The translations under genes and the position numbers were made by a program. Under the pieces are notes generated by a model that worked only from the letters and a program-made list of their open reading frames with translations, ran no database searches and had not been told where the DNA came from. 64,000 nt of DNA from Aeromicrobium sp. PE09-221 (GTDB taxonomy: Bacteria; Actinomycetota; Actinomycetes; Propionibacteriales; Nocardioidaceae): the NCBI RefSeq assembly GCF_002174305.1, contig NZ_MIJB01000009.1, positions 124,001-188,000 on the forward strand, in the 5' to 3' direction. Below, in pieces: positions 15,952 through 24,007 of the stretch (position 1 is its first letter; every line of letters begins with the position of its first letter).

Positions 15952-17613
15952 GTGACTCCCGAGCAGCTTTCCGCGGCGATCGTCGCCGCATTGCAGTCCC
16001 TGGTCGACGACGGCTCCCTGGCGCTCAGCGCCGGGGTGCCGGATGCTGTCCGCGTCGAGCGACCCAAGGTCAAGGAGCACGGTGACTACGCGACCAATGT
16101 CGCGATGCAGCTCACCAAGCAGGCCGGCCGCCCGCCCCGCGAGATCGCTGAGCTGATCGCTGCCCGTCTCGGCGCAGCGGAGGGAATCGCGGGGGTCGAG
16201 GTCGCGGGTCCCGGCTTCCTGAACGTGCGGGTCGCGGCCGCCGCGCAGGGTGAGATCGCCCGGCAAGTGCTCGAGGCGGGGGAGTCCTATGGGCACGCGC
16301 CGGCGACGGGGGACCGCGTCAACTTGGAGTTCATCAGCGCCAACCCGACAGGCCCGCTGCACCTCGGACACACACGTTGGGCCGCGGTCGGTGACGCGCT
16401 CTCGCGCGTGCTGCGCGCCGCCGGTAATGAGGTGACCAATGAGTTCTACATCAATGACCGCGGCAATCAGATGGACAAGTTCGGCGCCTCGCTGAAGGCC
16501 CGCGCGAACGGCCAGGAGCCGCCGGAGGACGGCTACCACGGTGACTATGTCGCCGACTTGGCGCAGAAGGTCGTCGCCGCGCATCCGGGCATCCTCGACC
16601 TCCCCGAGGACGAGCAGCTCCTCGCCTTCCGCGAGGAAGGCTATGCGATGCAGCTGGCCGAGCAGCGCAGCGAGCTGGAGGAGTTCCACACGCACGTCGA
16701 TGTCTGGTTCTCCGAGCGGTCGCTGCACGAGTCCGACGCGGTCGAGCGGGGACTCGATCGGCTGCGCGAGGAAGGCCGTCTGTTCGAGTCCGATGGTGCC
16801 ACCTGGATGCGCACCACCGACTTCGGCGACGACAAGGATCGCGTCCTGCTCCGTTCCAACGGTGAGCTGACGTATTTCGCCTCCGACACCGCCTACTACG
16901 TCGACAAACGTGACCGTGGTTTCGACCCTTGCATCTACCTGCTCGGCGCCGACCATCACGGTTACGTCGGTCGGTTGCAGGCGATGGCCGCTTGCGTGGG
17001 AGACACCCCCGGCGAGCAGATCCAGATCCTCATCGGCCAGCTGGTCAAGATCCTGCAGGACGGGCGCGAGCTGAAGCTGAGCAAGCGCGCCGGCACCATC
17101 GTCACGCTGCGCGAGCTCATCGACCTCATCGGTGTCGATGCGCTGCGGTACACGCTCATCCGGTATCCGGCGGACTCGCCCTTGACGCTCGATGTCGCGG
17201 AGATGACACGCAAGAGCAATGACAACCCCGTGTACTACGTCCAGTATGCCCACGCGCGGCTGTCCTCGATCCTGCGCAACGCCGCCGACCTCGGTCTCAC
17301 ACCCGACCTCGAGTCCTTCGACCCGTCGCTGGTGTCGACCGATCGCGAGGGCGACCTGCTGCGTTCGCTCGCGGAGTTCCCGCGTCTCGTCGCGCAGGCG
17401 GCCGAACTGCGCGAGCCGCACCGGGTCGCTCGCTATCTGGAGGACACCGCAGGGACCTTCCACCGCTTCTACGACGTGTGTCGGGTGCTCCCGCAAGGCG
17501 ACGAGGAGCCAGGCGACGTGCACCGGGCCCGGCTGGTGCTCGTGGCGGCCACGCGCCAGGTCTTCGCGAACGGTCTCGCTCTGCTCGGGGTCGGCGCCCC
17601 GGAGAGGATGTGA
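15952..17613 (+). CDS. argS: Arginyl-tRNA synthetase
   Basis: 553 aa, class I. The N-terminal Add1 domain (about 1-85) is followed by the HIGH-type motif 'ANPTGPLHLGHTRWA' near residue 135, the KMSKS equivalent 'LKLSKRAGTIVTL', which is degenerate as is common in ArgS, and the DALR anticodon-binding domain ('YYVQYAHARLSSIL') to the end. It charges tRNA-Arg with arginine. It is followed after 4 bp by lysA, the pairing commonly seen in actinobacteria. A tRNA-Arg gene lies 460 bp upstream on the other strand. Confidence 0.97.
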   Translation: MTPEQLSAAIVAALQSLVDDGSLALSAGVPDAVRVERPKVKEHGDYATNVAMQLTKQAGRPPREIAELIAARLGAAEGIAGVEVAGPGFLNVRVAAAAQGEIARQVLEAGESYGHAPATGDRVNLEFISANPTGPLHLGHTRWAAVGDALSRVLRAAGNEVTNEFYINDRGNQMDKFGASLKARANGQEPPEDGYHGDYVADLAQKVVAAHPGILDLPEDEQLLAFREEGYAMQLAEQRSELEEFHTHVDVWFSERSLHESDAVERGLDRLREEGRLFESDGATWMRTTDFGDDKDRVLLRSNGELTYFASDTAYYVDKRDRGFDPCIYLLGADHHGYVGRLQAMAACVGDTPGEQIQILIGQLVKILQDGRELKLSKRAGTIVTLRELIDLIGVDALRYTLIRYPADSPLTLDVAEMTRKSNDNPVYYVQYAHARLSSILRNAADLGLTPDLESFDPSLVSTDREGDLLRSLAEFPRLVAQAAELREPHRVARYLEDTAGTFHRFYDVCRVLPQGDEEPGDVHRARLVLVAATRQVFANGLALLGVGAPERM

Positions 17614-17617
17614 CGTG

Positions 17618-19012
17618 ATGCGCGCACACGAGGCAGGCGCCCTGCACGGCCAGGCGGGCGACCGCGGCCCCGCCTGGTTGCGTCATCCAGATGACGTCAA
17701 CGGGCTGGTGACGCCGCTGTGGTCGGAGAATGTCAGCAAGGTGGACGGTGTCCTGACCGTCGCGGGACTCGGCGTCGACGAGCTGGCGCGAGAGTTCGGC
17801 ACGCCCCTCTACGTCCTCGACGAGGACGACTTCCGCTCACGAGCTCGGGCCTTCCGCGATGCCTTCCCCGATGCGGACGTCTACTACGCGGGCAAGGCCT
17901 TCCTGTGCGTGGCGGCCGCCCGTTGGATCGCCGAGGAGGGGTTGTCCCTGGACGTCTGCACTGGCGGCGAGCTCGCGGTCGCCCTGCGGGCCGAGTTCCC
18001 GCCCGAGCGCATCGGCCTGCACGGCAACAACAAGTCGGCCGCCGAGTTGCGTCGCGCCCTCGAGGCGGGCGTCGGGCGGATCATCATCGACTCCTTCGAG
18101 GAGATCGACAGGTTGGCGGCGCTGACGGCCGAGCTCGGCGTCACCGCACGGGTCATGGTCCGGGTGACGGCGGGGGTCGAGGCGCATACACATGAGTACA
18201 TCTCCACGTCGCATGAGGATCAGAAGTTCGGCTTCTCGATCGCCGGCGGGGACGCCCTCGAGGCGGTGCGGCGGGCGCTCGCGGTCCCGGGGATCGACTT
18301 CCTGGGTCTGCACTCGCACATCGGCTCGCAGATCTTCGTCACCGACGGCTTCGAGGTCGCGGCACGCCGCGTCCTGAGGCTGCACGCCGAGATCGCGCGT
18401 GAGCTGGGGGTCGTGGGCGAGGAGTTCGACCTCGGCGGCGGTTTCGGCATCGCCTACACGACCCAGGACGATCCGCTGCCGCCCGCCGATCTCGCGCGGG
18501 GGATGCTCAAGATCATCGACGAGGAGTGCGCCGCGCTCGATATCGATGTACCGCATCTGTCGATCGAGCCTGGACGCGCGATCGCCGGCCCCTCGACGTT
18601 CACGCTGTATGAGGTCGGCACCGTCAAGACGGTCGCCCTCGATGGCGGCAGCTCTCGGCGCTATGTGGCGGTCGACGGCGGTATGAGCGATAACATCCGT
18701 CCCGCGCTCTACAGCGCCGACTACTCCTGCACGCTCGCCTCGCGCGACTCCGATGCGGGACCGGCCTTGAGCCGGGTGGTCGGCAAGCACTGCGAGAGCG
18801 GCGACATCGTCGTCAAGGACGAATATCTGCCCGCGGACGTCGGGGCGGGAGACCTGCTCGCCGTACCGGGGACGGGGGCGTACTGCCGCTCGCTCGCGAG
18901 CAACTACAACCACGTGCCGCGCCCAGCGGTCGTGGCGGTCCGCGAGGGCGAGGTGCGTTTGCTGCTGCGCCGTGAGACCGAGAACGATCTCCTCGCCCTC
19001 GACCTCGGCTAG
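17618..19012 (+). CDS. lysA: Diaminopimelate decarboxylase
   Basis: 464 aa, fold type III PLP enzyme making L-lysine from meso-diaminopimelate. The PLP lysine lies in 'DVYYAGKAFLCVAAARW', the substrate-loop His in 'FLGLHSHIGSQI', the phosphate-binding glycines in 'FDLGGGFGIAY' and 'LSIEPGRAIAGPS', and the partner-subunit motif in 'VGKHCESGDIV'. The N-terminus 'MRAHEAGALHGQ' is typical of the actinobacterial enzymes. GTG at 17615 and ATG at 17618 are both possible after GGAGAGG; the ATG is given. In operon with argS. Confidence 0.97.
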   Translation: MRAHEAGALHGQAGDRGPAWLRHPDDVNGLVTPLWSENVSKVDGVLTVAGLGVDELAREFGTPLYVLDEDDFRSRARAFRDAFPDADVYYAGKAFLCVAAARWIAEEGLSLDVCTGGELAVALRAEFPPERIGLHGNNKSAAELRRALEAGVGRIIIDSFEEIDRLAALTAELGVTARVMVRVTAGVEAHTHEYISTSHEDQKFGFSIAGGDALEAVRRALAVPGIDFLGLHSHIGSQIFVTDGFEVAARRVLRLHAEIARELGVVGEEFDLGGGFGIAYTTQDDPLPPADLARGMLKIIDEECAALDIDVPHLSIEPGRAIAGPSTFTLYEVGTVKTVALDGGSSRRYVAVDGGMSDNIRPALYSADYSCTLASRDSDAGPALSRVVGKHCESGDIVVKDEYLPADVGAGDLLAVPGTGAYCRSLASNYNHVPRPAVVAVREGEVRLLLRRETENDLLALDLG

Positions 19013-19060
19013 GGTACGGCCAAAGCTTGGACCGGGCGTGAATCGGGGTCGTGCTCGCCC

Positions 19061-19085
19061 TTGACCTCAATAGCGCTTGAGGTTG
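19061..19085 (+). promoter_or_regulatory. MerR/SoxR-type operator and -35 element upstream of the MFS gene
   Basis: A -35 TTGACC (19061-19066) overlaps the inverted repeat ACCTCAA-N6-TTGAGGT (19064-19083). The 18-bp core CCTCAA-N6-TTGAGG has the symmetry of SoxR/MerR-family sites, which sit between a -35 and a -10 spaced 19-20 bp apart. No good -10 is visible, as expected for an activator-dependent promoter. No MerR gene is in this window. Confidence 0.6.
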
Positions 19086-19118
19086 TTCCCTCGGTGTCAT
19101 GCGGACCCAGGGACCACG

Positions 19119-20464
19119 ATGACGACGTCGACGGCCCGCCCCCGCTGGCGGGCGACCGGGTATCTGCCTCAGGTCGTCGGACTCTTCAGCGTGGCATTCC
19201 TCGTCGCCGTCGAGACCTTCGCGGTGGCGACTGCGCTCCCGGTCGTCGCCGCCGAACTCGACGGACTGTCCTGGTATGCGGTGGCCTTCGCCGCCCCTGC
19301 GGCGGCGGCGATCGCCGCGATGACGTGCGCCGCCTGGTGGTGCGACCGGCACGGACACGCCCACCCGATGGTCACCGGGGTGTCTATCTTCGCCTCGGGC
19401 CTCGTGCTCTCGGGTGTTGCCGGGTCGATGGCGTGGTTCGTGGTGGGGCGCGCCTTCCAAGGGATCGGTGCCGGACTCGTCTCGGTGGCGTTGTACGTCC
19501 TGGTCGCTCGCGCCTTCCCCGATCATCTCCGCCCGCGGGCCTTCGTCGTGTTGACGAGCGCCTGGGTGCTCCCCGCCGTCATCGGGCCCCTGGCCGCCGG
19601 GATGGTCGCCCAGCACCTCGGTTGGCGATGGGTCTTCCTGGGCGTCCCGGCTGTGGCCGTCGGCGCGCTCGCGCTGTTGCGGCCCGCTCTGCGCTCATCG
19701 CACGGTGACGAGGCGGTCGCGATACCCCGGACTCGGATCGCCCGCTCCCTGGTGGTAGCGGTCGCGATCTTCGCCGTGATGATCGGCGGCCAGGGGAACG
19801 TGCCGGGATGGTGGGCGCTCGTGACGGCGGGGATCGTCCTGGCTCTCGTGGCGGCGGTGCCGCTCTTGCCGGCGGGCACCCTGCGGGCGGCTCGCGGACT
19901 TCCTGCGGTGATCGCGACGCGCAGTCTGATGGGTGCGGGATTGGTGGCCGCGGAGTCTTGGTGCCCCTGGCCTTGGTGCGCTTGCGCGACCTCGCCCCGA
20001 CCCACGCCGGGCTGTTCCTCACCTCGACGGCTTTGCTCTGGTTCGCGGGCGCGTGGGCATCGGACCGCTGGTTGGCACCGGCCCGCCGCATCGGCCTCGG
20101 TGCCACGAGTGTCTCGTTGGCGCTCTGTTCGGCACTCCTCATCCCCGTCCCGGGGGTCCCGGTCTCCGTCCTCGCGATCGGGTGGGCCTTCGGCGGACTG
20201 GGTATGGGACTTGCGATGCCGGCGCTAAGCGTCCTGCTGCTGGAGCACTCGGCAGTGGGGGAGGAGGGTCGTAACAGCGCCTCGATGCAGACGAGCGATG
20301 CTGTCGCGGATGCACTGGTGCTCGCAGTGTGCAGTGGCCTGTTCGGCTGGCTCCTTGCAACGGGACCCACGATGTCTTTCGTCGTCGTGTTCCTCGTCGC
20401 TCTCATGATCGCGAGCCTGGCCTTGCCCGCCTCCCAGAAGGTGACATCACCGTCAGCGGCATAG
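19119..20464 (+). pseudogene. MFS transporter gene disrupted by a -1 frameshift
   Basis: Two halves of one major facilitator protein lie in different frames. From ATG at 19119 the first frame codes for 'YLPQVVGLFSVAFLVAVETF' and about eight more membrane helices up to 'GAGLVAAES'. From about 19958 the protein continues in the frame one base back with 'LVPLALVRLRDLAPTHAGLF' and four or five helices to the stop at 20464. A single missing base in 'GAGTC-TTGGTG' (19952-19961) explains it. Rejoined, the protein is about 448 aa, a normal DHA/EmrB-like drug-efflux length. It could be a true pseudogene or a sequencing error. A MerR-type operator precedes it. Confidence 0.85.
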
Positions 20465-20534
20465 CGAATGGTCCACTCGTGCGAGTCGGGCGTCCATATT
20501 CGGGGCATGGCGTCCGGGCGATGAGATGCGCCGA

Positions 20535-20540
20535 TAGGCT
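20535..20540 (+). promoter_or_regulatory. -10 box of a leaderless promoter for hom-thrC-thrB
   Basis: TAGGCT with 6 nt to GTG at 20547. This selects 20547 over the GTG at 20544. Confidence 0.55.
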
Positions 20541-20546
20541 GGGGTG

Positions 20547-21854
20547 GTGACCATATCGCCTGACCCCAGACGTCCCTTGCGCATCGCTCTGCTCGGTTGT
20601 GGTGTCGTCGGCACGGAGGTCGCACGGGTCCTCACCGGTGATGCCGACGAGCTCGCTCAGCGGGTCGGCGCACCGATCGAGCTCGTGGGCATCGCGGTCC
20701 GCCGCGAAGGCCGACGCCGTGACCTCGACGTTCCCGATGACCTCTTCACCACCGATGCGATGGGCCTGGTCACTCGCGGCGACCTGGATGTGGTCATCGA
20801 GGTGATCGGCGGCATCGAGCCCGCGCGGGGCCTCATCCTGGCGGCGCTGGAGAACGGCGCCTCGGTCGTCACCGCCAACAAGGCCCTGCTCGCCGAGGAC
20901 GGTGCCACGCTCTACGAGGCTGCCGAGAAGGCCGAGCGTGATCTCTACTACGAGGCAGCCGTCGCGGGGGCGATCCCGATCGTGCGGCCGTTGAGCGACT
21001 CACTTGCGGGTGACCGCGTGACGCGCGTGCTCGGCATCGTCAACGGCACCACCAACTTCATCCTGGACGCGATGTCCACCACCGGCGCGGGCTTCAATGA
21101 TGCGCTCGAGGAGGCGCAGCGTCTCGGTTATGCCGAGGCCGATCCGACCGCCGATGTCGAGGGCTTCGATGCAGCGGCCAAGGCCGCCATCCTCGCCGGC
21201 CTCGCCTTCCACACGCGGGTGACGATCTCCGACGTGCACCGCGAGGGCATCACCGATGTCACCGCCGCCGACGTCCGCTCCGCCGCGGAGATCGGCTCGG
21301 TCGTCAAGCTCCTTGCGATCTGCGAGCTCGGCCCCTCCGGCGAGGTCGCGGCCCGCGTGCACCCGGCGATGATCCCCGATTCGCACCCGCTCGCGAGCGT
21401 GCGCGGTGCCTACAATGCCGTCTTCGTCGAGAGCGAGGGTGCCGGCCAGCTCATGTTCTACGGTCCTGGAGCCGGCGGCGCTCCGACCGCCAGCGCTGTA
21501 CTCGGGGATGTCGTGAGCGTCGCCCGCCACCGGCTCGCCGGGGTGCGTGGGGCGGGTGAGACGGTGCACGCCCAGCACGAGATCGTGCCGATCGGACGTG
21601 CCCGCACTCGCTATCACGTCGCGATCGATGTCGACGACCGTCCGGGCGTGCTCTCTGCGGTCGCCCAGGCATTCGCCGCGAACGATGTCTCGATCAAGAC
21701 CGTGCGCCAGGAAGGTCACGGGGATGACGCGCAGCTCGTCGTCGTCACCCATGAGGCCGAGGACGCTGCCCTGTCGGCGACCATCGACCGGCTACGCGAG
21801 CTCGACATGGTGCGCGGCGTCTCCTCGGTCATGCGCGTGGAAGGAGTGGCCTGA
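20547..21854 (+). CDS. hom: Homoserine dehydrogenase
   Basis: 435 aa. It reduces aspartate semialdehyde to homoserine, the branch point to threonine and methionine. Rossmann loop 'IALLGCGVVGTEVARVL' near residue 10, the substrate-binding segment 'VVTANKALLAEDG', 'NGTTNFILDAMS' and the catalytic-domain signature 'EAQRLGYAEADPTADVEGFDAAAK'-type run, followed by a C-terminal ACT domain from about residue 350 ('YHVAIDVDDRPGVLSAVAQA'), which mediates feedback control by threonine in relatives. The stop overlaps the thrC start by one base. Confidence 0.96.
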   Translation: MTISPDPRRPLRIALLGCGVVGTEVARVLTGDADELAQRVGAPIELVGIAVRREGRRRDLDVPDDLFTTDAMGLVTRGDLDVVIEVIGGIEPARGLILAALENGASVVTANKALLAEDGATLYEAAEKAERDLYYEAAVAGAIPIVRPLSDSLAGDRVTRVLGIVNGTTNFILDAMSTTGAGFNDALEEAQRLGYAEADPTADVEGFDAAAKAAILAGLAFHTRVTISDVHREGITDVTAADVRSAAEIGSVVKLLAICELGPSGEVAARVHPAMIPDSHPLASVRGAYNAVFVESEGAGQLMFYGPGAGGAPTASAVLGDVVSVARHRLAGVRGAGETVHAQHEIVPIGRARTRYHVAIDVDDRPGVLSAVAQAFAANDVSIKTVRQEGHGDDAQLVVVTHEAEDAALSATIDRLRELDMVRGVSSVMRVEGVA

Positions 21855-22918
21855 TGGCACAGCCGTGGCGCGGGGTCATCGCCGAGTACCGGGACTGGCT
21901 CCCGCTCGCCGAGGAGACTCCGAAGGTGACCCTGGGGGAGGGCGGCACGCCCCTCATCCGCTCGACGTGGCTCTCCGGACTCGTCGATGGCGAGGTCTAC
22001 GTCAAGGTCGAGGGCGACAACCCGACCGGCTCCTTCAAGGACCGCGGCATGACGGTCGCCATCTCGGCCGCCAGGGGCGAAGGCGCTCAGGCCGTCGTCT
22101 GTGCATCGACGGGTAACACCTCCGCCTCGATGACCGCCTATGCGGCCCGCGCGGGTCTCACCCCGATCGTGCTGGTGCCGCACGGCAAGATCTCCGCCGG
22201 GAAGATGGCCCAGGCGGTCATGCACGGCGGCGAGATCATCCAGGTACGCGGGGGCTTCGATGAGTGCTTGAACATCAGCCGCGGACTCGCCAAGGACTAT
22301 CCGGTGGCGCTGGTCAACTCGGTCAACCCGATGCGGCTGGAGGGTCAGAAGACCGCTGCCTTCGAGATCGTCGACGTCCTCGGTCGCGCTCCCGATGTGC
22401 ACGTCCTCCCGGTCGGCAATGCCGGCAATATCTCCGCCTACTGGATGGGCTACCGGCAGTACGCCGATGCCGGCATCGCGAGCGGTCGTCCCGCGATGTG
22501 GGGTTTCCAGGCCGCCGGTGCCGCACCGATCGTGCGCGGTGAGATCGTGCGTGAGCCCGAGACCCTCGCGACGGCCATCCGTATCGGCAATCCCGCTTCA
22601 TGGCAGCTCGCGGAGAACGCGCGCGACGAGTCCGGCGGCCTGATCGATGCGGTCACCGACGATCAGATCCTCGATGCGCAGCGCCGGCTCGGGGCCGAGG
22701 AGGGCATCTTCGTCGAGCCAGGTTCGGCGGCGAGCGTCGCCGGCCTCCTGGCCGCCGCGGAGGCCGGCAAAGTGTCCCCGGGACAGGTGATCGCTGTGAC
22801 GGTCACCGGTCACGGACTGAAGGACATCGACACGCCTCTCTCGCGCATCGGCTCCATCGTCGACGAAGTCATCGAACCGACGGTCGAGGCCGCCGCCGAG
22901 GTGGCGGGCCTGCGATGA
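21854..22918 (+). CDS. thrC: Threonine synthase
   Basis: 354 aa, the short fold type II form. The PLP lysine is Lys62 in 'GDNPTGSFKDRGMTVA', the phosphate-binding loop is 'LPVGNAGNISAYW', and 'ASTGNTSASMTAYAARAGL' is the substrate-binding loop. It converts O-phosphohomoserine to threonine. It lacks the N-terminal extension of the plant and yeast enzymes. Middle gene of the hom-thrC-thrB operon, overlapping both neighbours (stop of hom at its first base; ATGA with thrB). Confidence 0.96.
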   Translation: MAQPWRGVIAEYRDWLPLAEETPKVTLGEGGTPLIRSTWLSGLVDGEVYVKVEGDNPTGSFKDRGMTVAISAARGEGAQAVVCASTGNTSASMTAYAARAGLTPIVLVPHGKISAGKMAQAVMHGGEIIQVRGGFDECLNISRGLAKDYPVALVNSVNPMRLEGQKTAAFEIVDVLGRAPDVHVLPVGNAGNISAYWMGYRQYADAGIASGRPAMWGFQAAGAAPIVRGEIVREPETLATAIRIGNPASWQLAENARDESGGLIDAVTDDQILDAQRRLGAEEGIFVEPGSAASVAGLLAAAEAGKVSPGQVIAVTVTGHGLKDIDTPLSRIGSIVDEVIEPTVEAAAEVAGLR

Positions 22919-23790
22919 GCATCGCCCGAGGGCCGGTGCGTGTCCATGCGCCGGCAACGAGCGCCAACCTGGGTCCGGGCTTCGACGCCCTGGGCCTCGC
23001 GCTCACGATGGGCGATCTGGTGACGGCCGAGGCCACCGGCGGCGGTCTGGAGATCCAGGTGAACGGCGAAGGCGCCGCCGATGTCCCGCGTGACGAGTCG
23101 CACCTGATCGTCCGGGCGATGGACGCTGCCTTCGATCTCCTCGGGGAACGTCCGGAGGGTCTGCGGCTCGTCTGCGAGAACGCGATCCCGCACGGACGGG
23201 GCCTCGGTTCCTCGGCAGCGGCGATCAGCGCCGGGATCGTCCTGGCGAGGGCCTTGGTCGTCGGGGGAGAAGAGCGACTCGATGAGCGCACCATGCTCCA
23301 GCTGGCGACGGACCTGGAGGGCCATCCCGACAATGTCGCCGCGGCACTCCTCGGCGGTCTGGCGATCGCGTGGATCGACGGGGCCGCCGCGGAGAGCGTG
23401 CGTCTGGACGTCGACGTCCCGGTCACCGTCTTCGTGCCCGGTGAGGCGGTGTCCACCGAGAAGGCCCGCGGCCTGCTCCCAGACGTCGTGCCGCACGGGG
23501 ACGCCGCGTTCAACGCCGGTCGTGCCGCGCTGCTGATCGCGGCCCTCACCACTGCACCGGAGCGGCTTATCTCCGCGACCGAGGATCGATTGCATCAATC
23601 ATTCCGCGCGACCGCGATGCCGGACTCCTACAAGCTGGTGCGGCAGCTGCGTGTCGAGGGGATCCCCGCGGTGATCTCCGGTGCCGGGCCAACTGTGCTG
23701 GCCTTCGCCGATGGCATCGCCGAGGCGGTCCCTGAGGGCTGGTGGGCCGCTGAGCTCGGGGTGGATTCCCGCGGCGCGCGGCTGCTTTGA
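22915..23790 (+). CDS. thrB: Homoserine kinase (GHMP family)
   Basis: 291 aa from ATG at 22915, which overlaps the thrC stop as ATGA. GHMP motifs: 'VHAPATSANLGPGFDALGLA' at the start, the ATP loop 'IPHGRGLGSSAAAISAGI' around residue 90 and the C-terminal 'AVISGAGPTVLAF'. It phosphorylates homoserine to supply ThrC. The reading frame is open much further upstream within thrC, but that part has no homology to the family. Confidence 0.95.
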   Translation: MSIARGPVRVHAPATSANLGPGFDALGLALTMGDLVTAEATGGGLEIQVNGEGAADVPRDESHLIVRAMDAAFDLLGERPEGLRLVCENAIPHGRGLGSSAAAISAGIVLARALVVGGEERLDERTMLQLATDLEGHPDNVAAALLGGLAIAWIDGAAAESVRLDVDVPVTVFVPGEAVSTEKARGLLPDVVPHGDAAFNAGRAALLIAALTTAPERLISATEDRLHQSFRATAMPDSYKLVRQLRVEGIPAVISGAGPTVLAFADGIAEAVPEGWWAAELGVDSRGARLL

Positions 23791-23845
23791 ACTCGACACG
23801 ACGAAAAAACCACCCCGAGCGAAATACATCGAGGGCATCGGGTGT

Positions 23846-23851
23846 TACAGT
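23846..23851 (+). promoter_or_regulatory. Probable -10 box for rho, with a ~150-nt leader
   Basis: TACAGT in the 217-bp gap between thrB and rho. If used, it gives an untranslated leader of about 150 nt (23858-24007). Long rho leaders are known in other actinobacteria and are used for autoregulation. No strong hairpin plus U-run was found in it by eye. Confidence 0.35.
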
Positions 23852-24007
23852 GGTGAATGTCGGAGTCGAGACGATGATCTCCCCGGCGCAATGCCACTTC
23901 ATATGTCCGTCAGATGCGGGCAGGCCCATGTCAATATTCTTCCCACCTCTGCGTGTGATCACCGGGTGGGTCCGTGGGCTCGTGGCTGTCCAGAAGGATT
24001 GAACCGA

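Noticed and set aside
23681..24007. N-terminal extension of Rho by 109 residues
   Set aside because: The frame is open only by chance through the end of thrB and the leader; the protein there has no Rho likeness and GTG 24008 matches the family.
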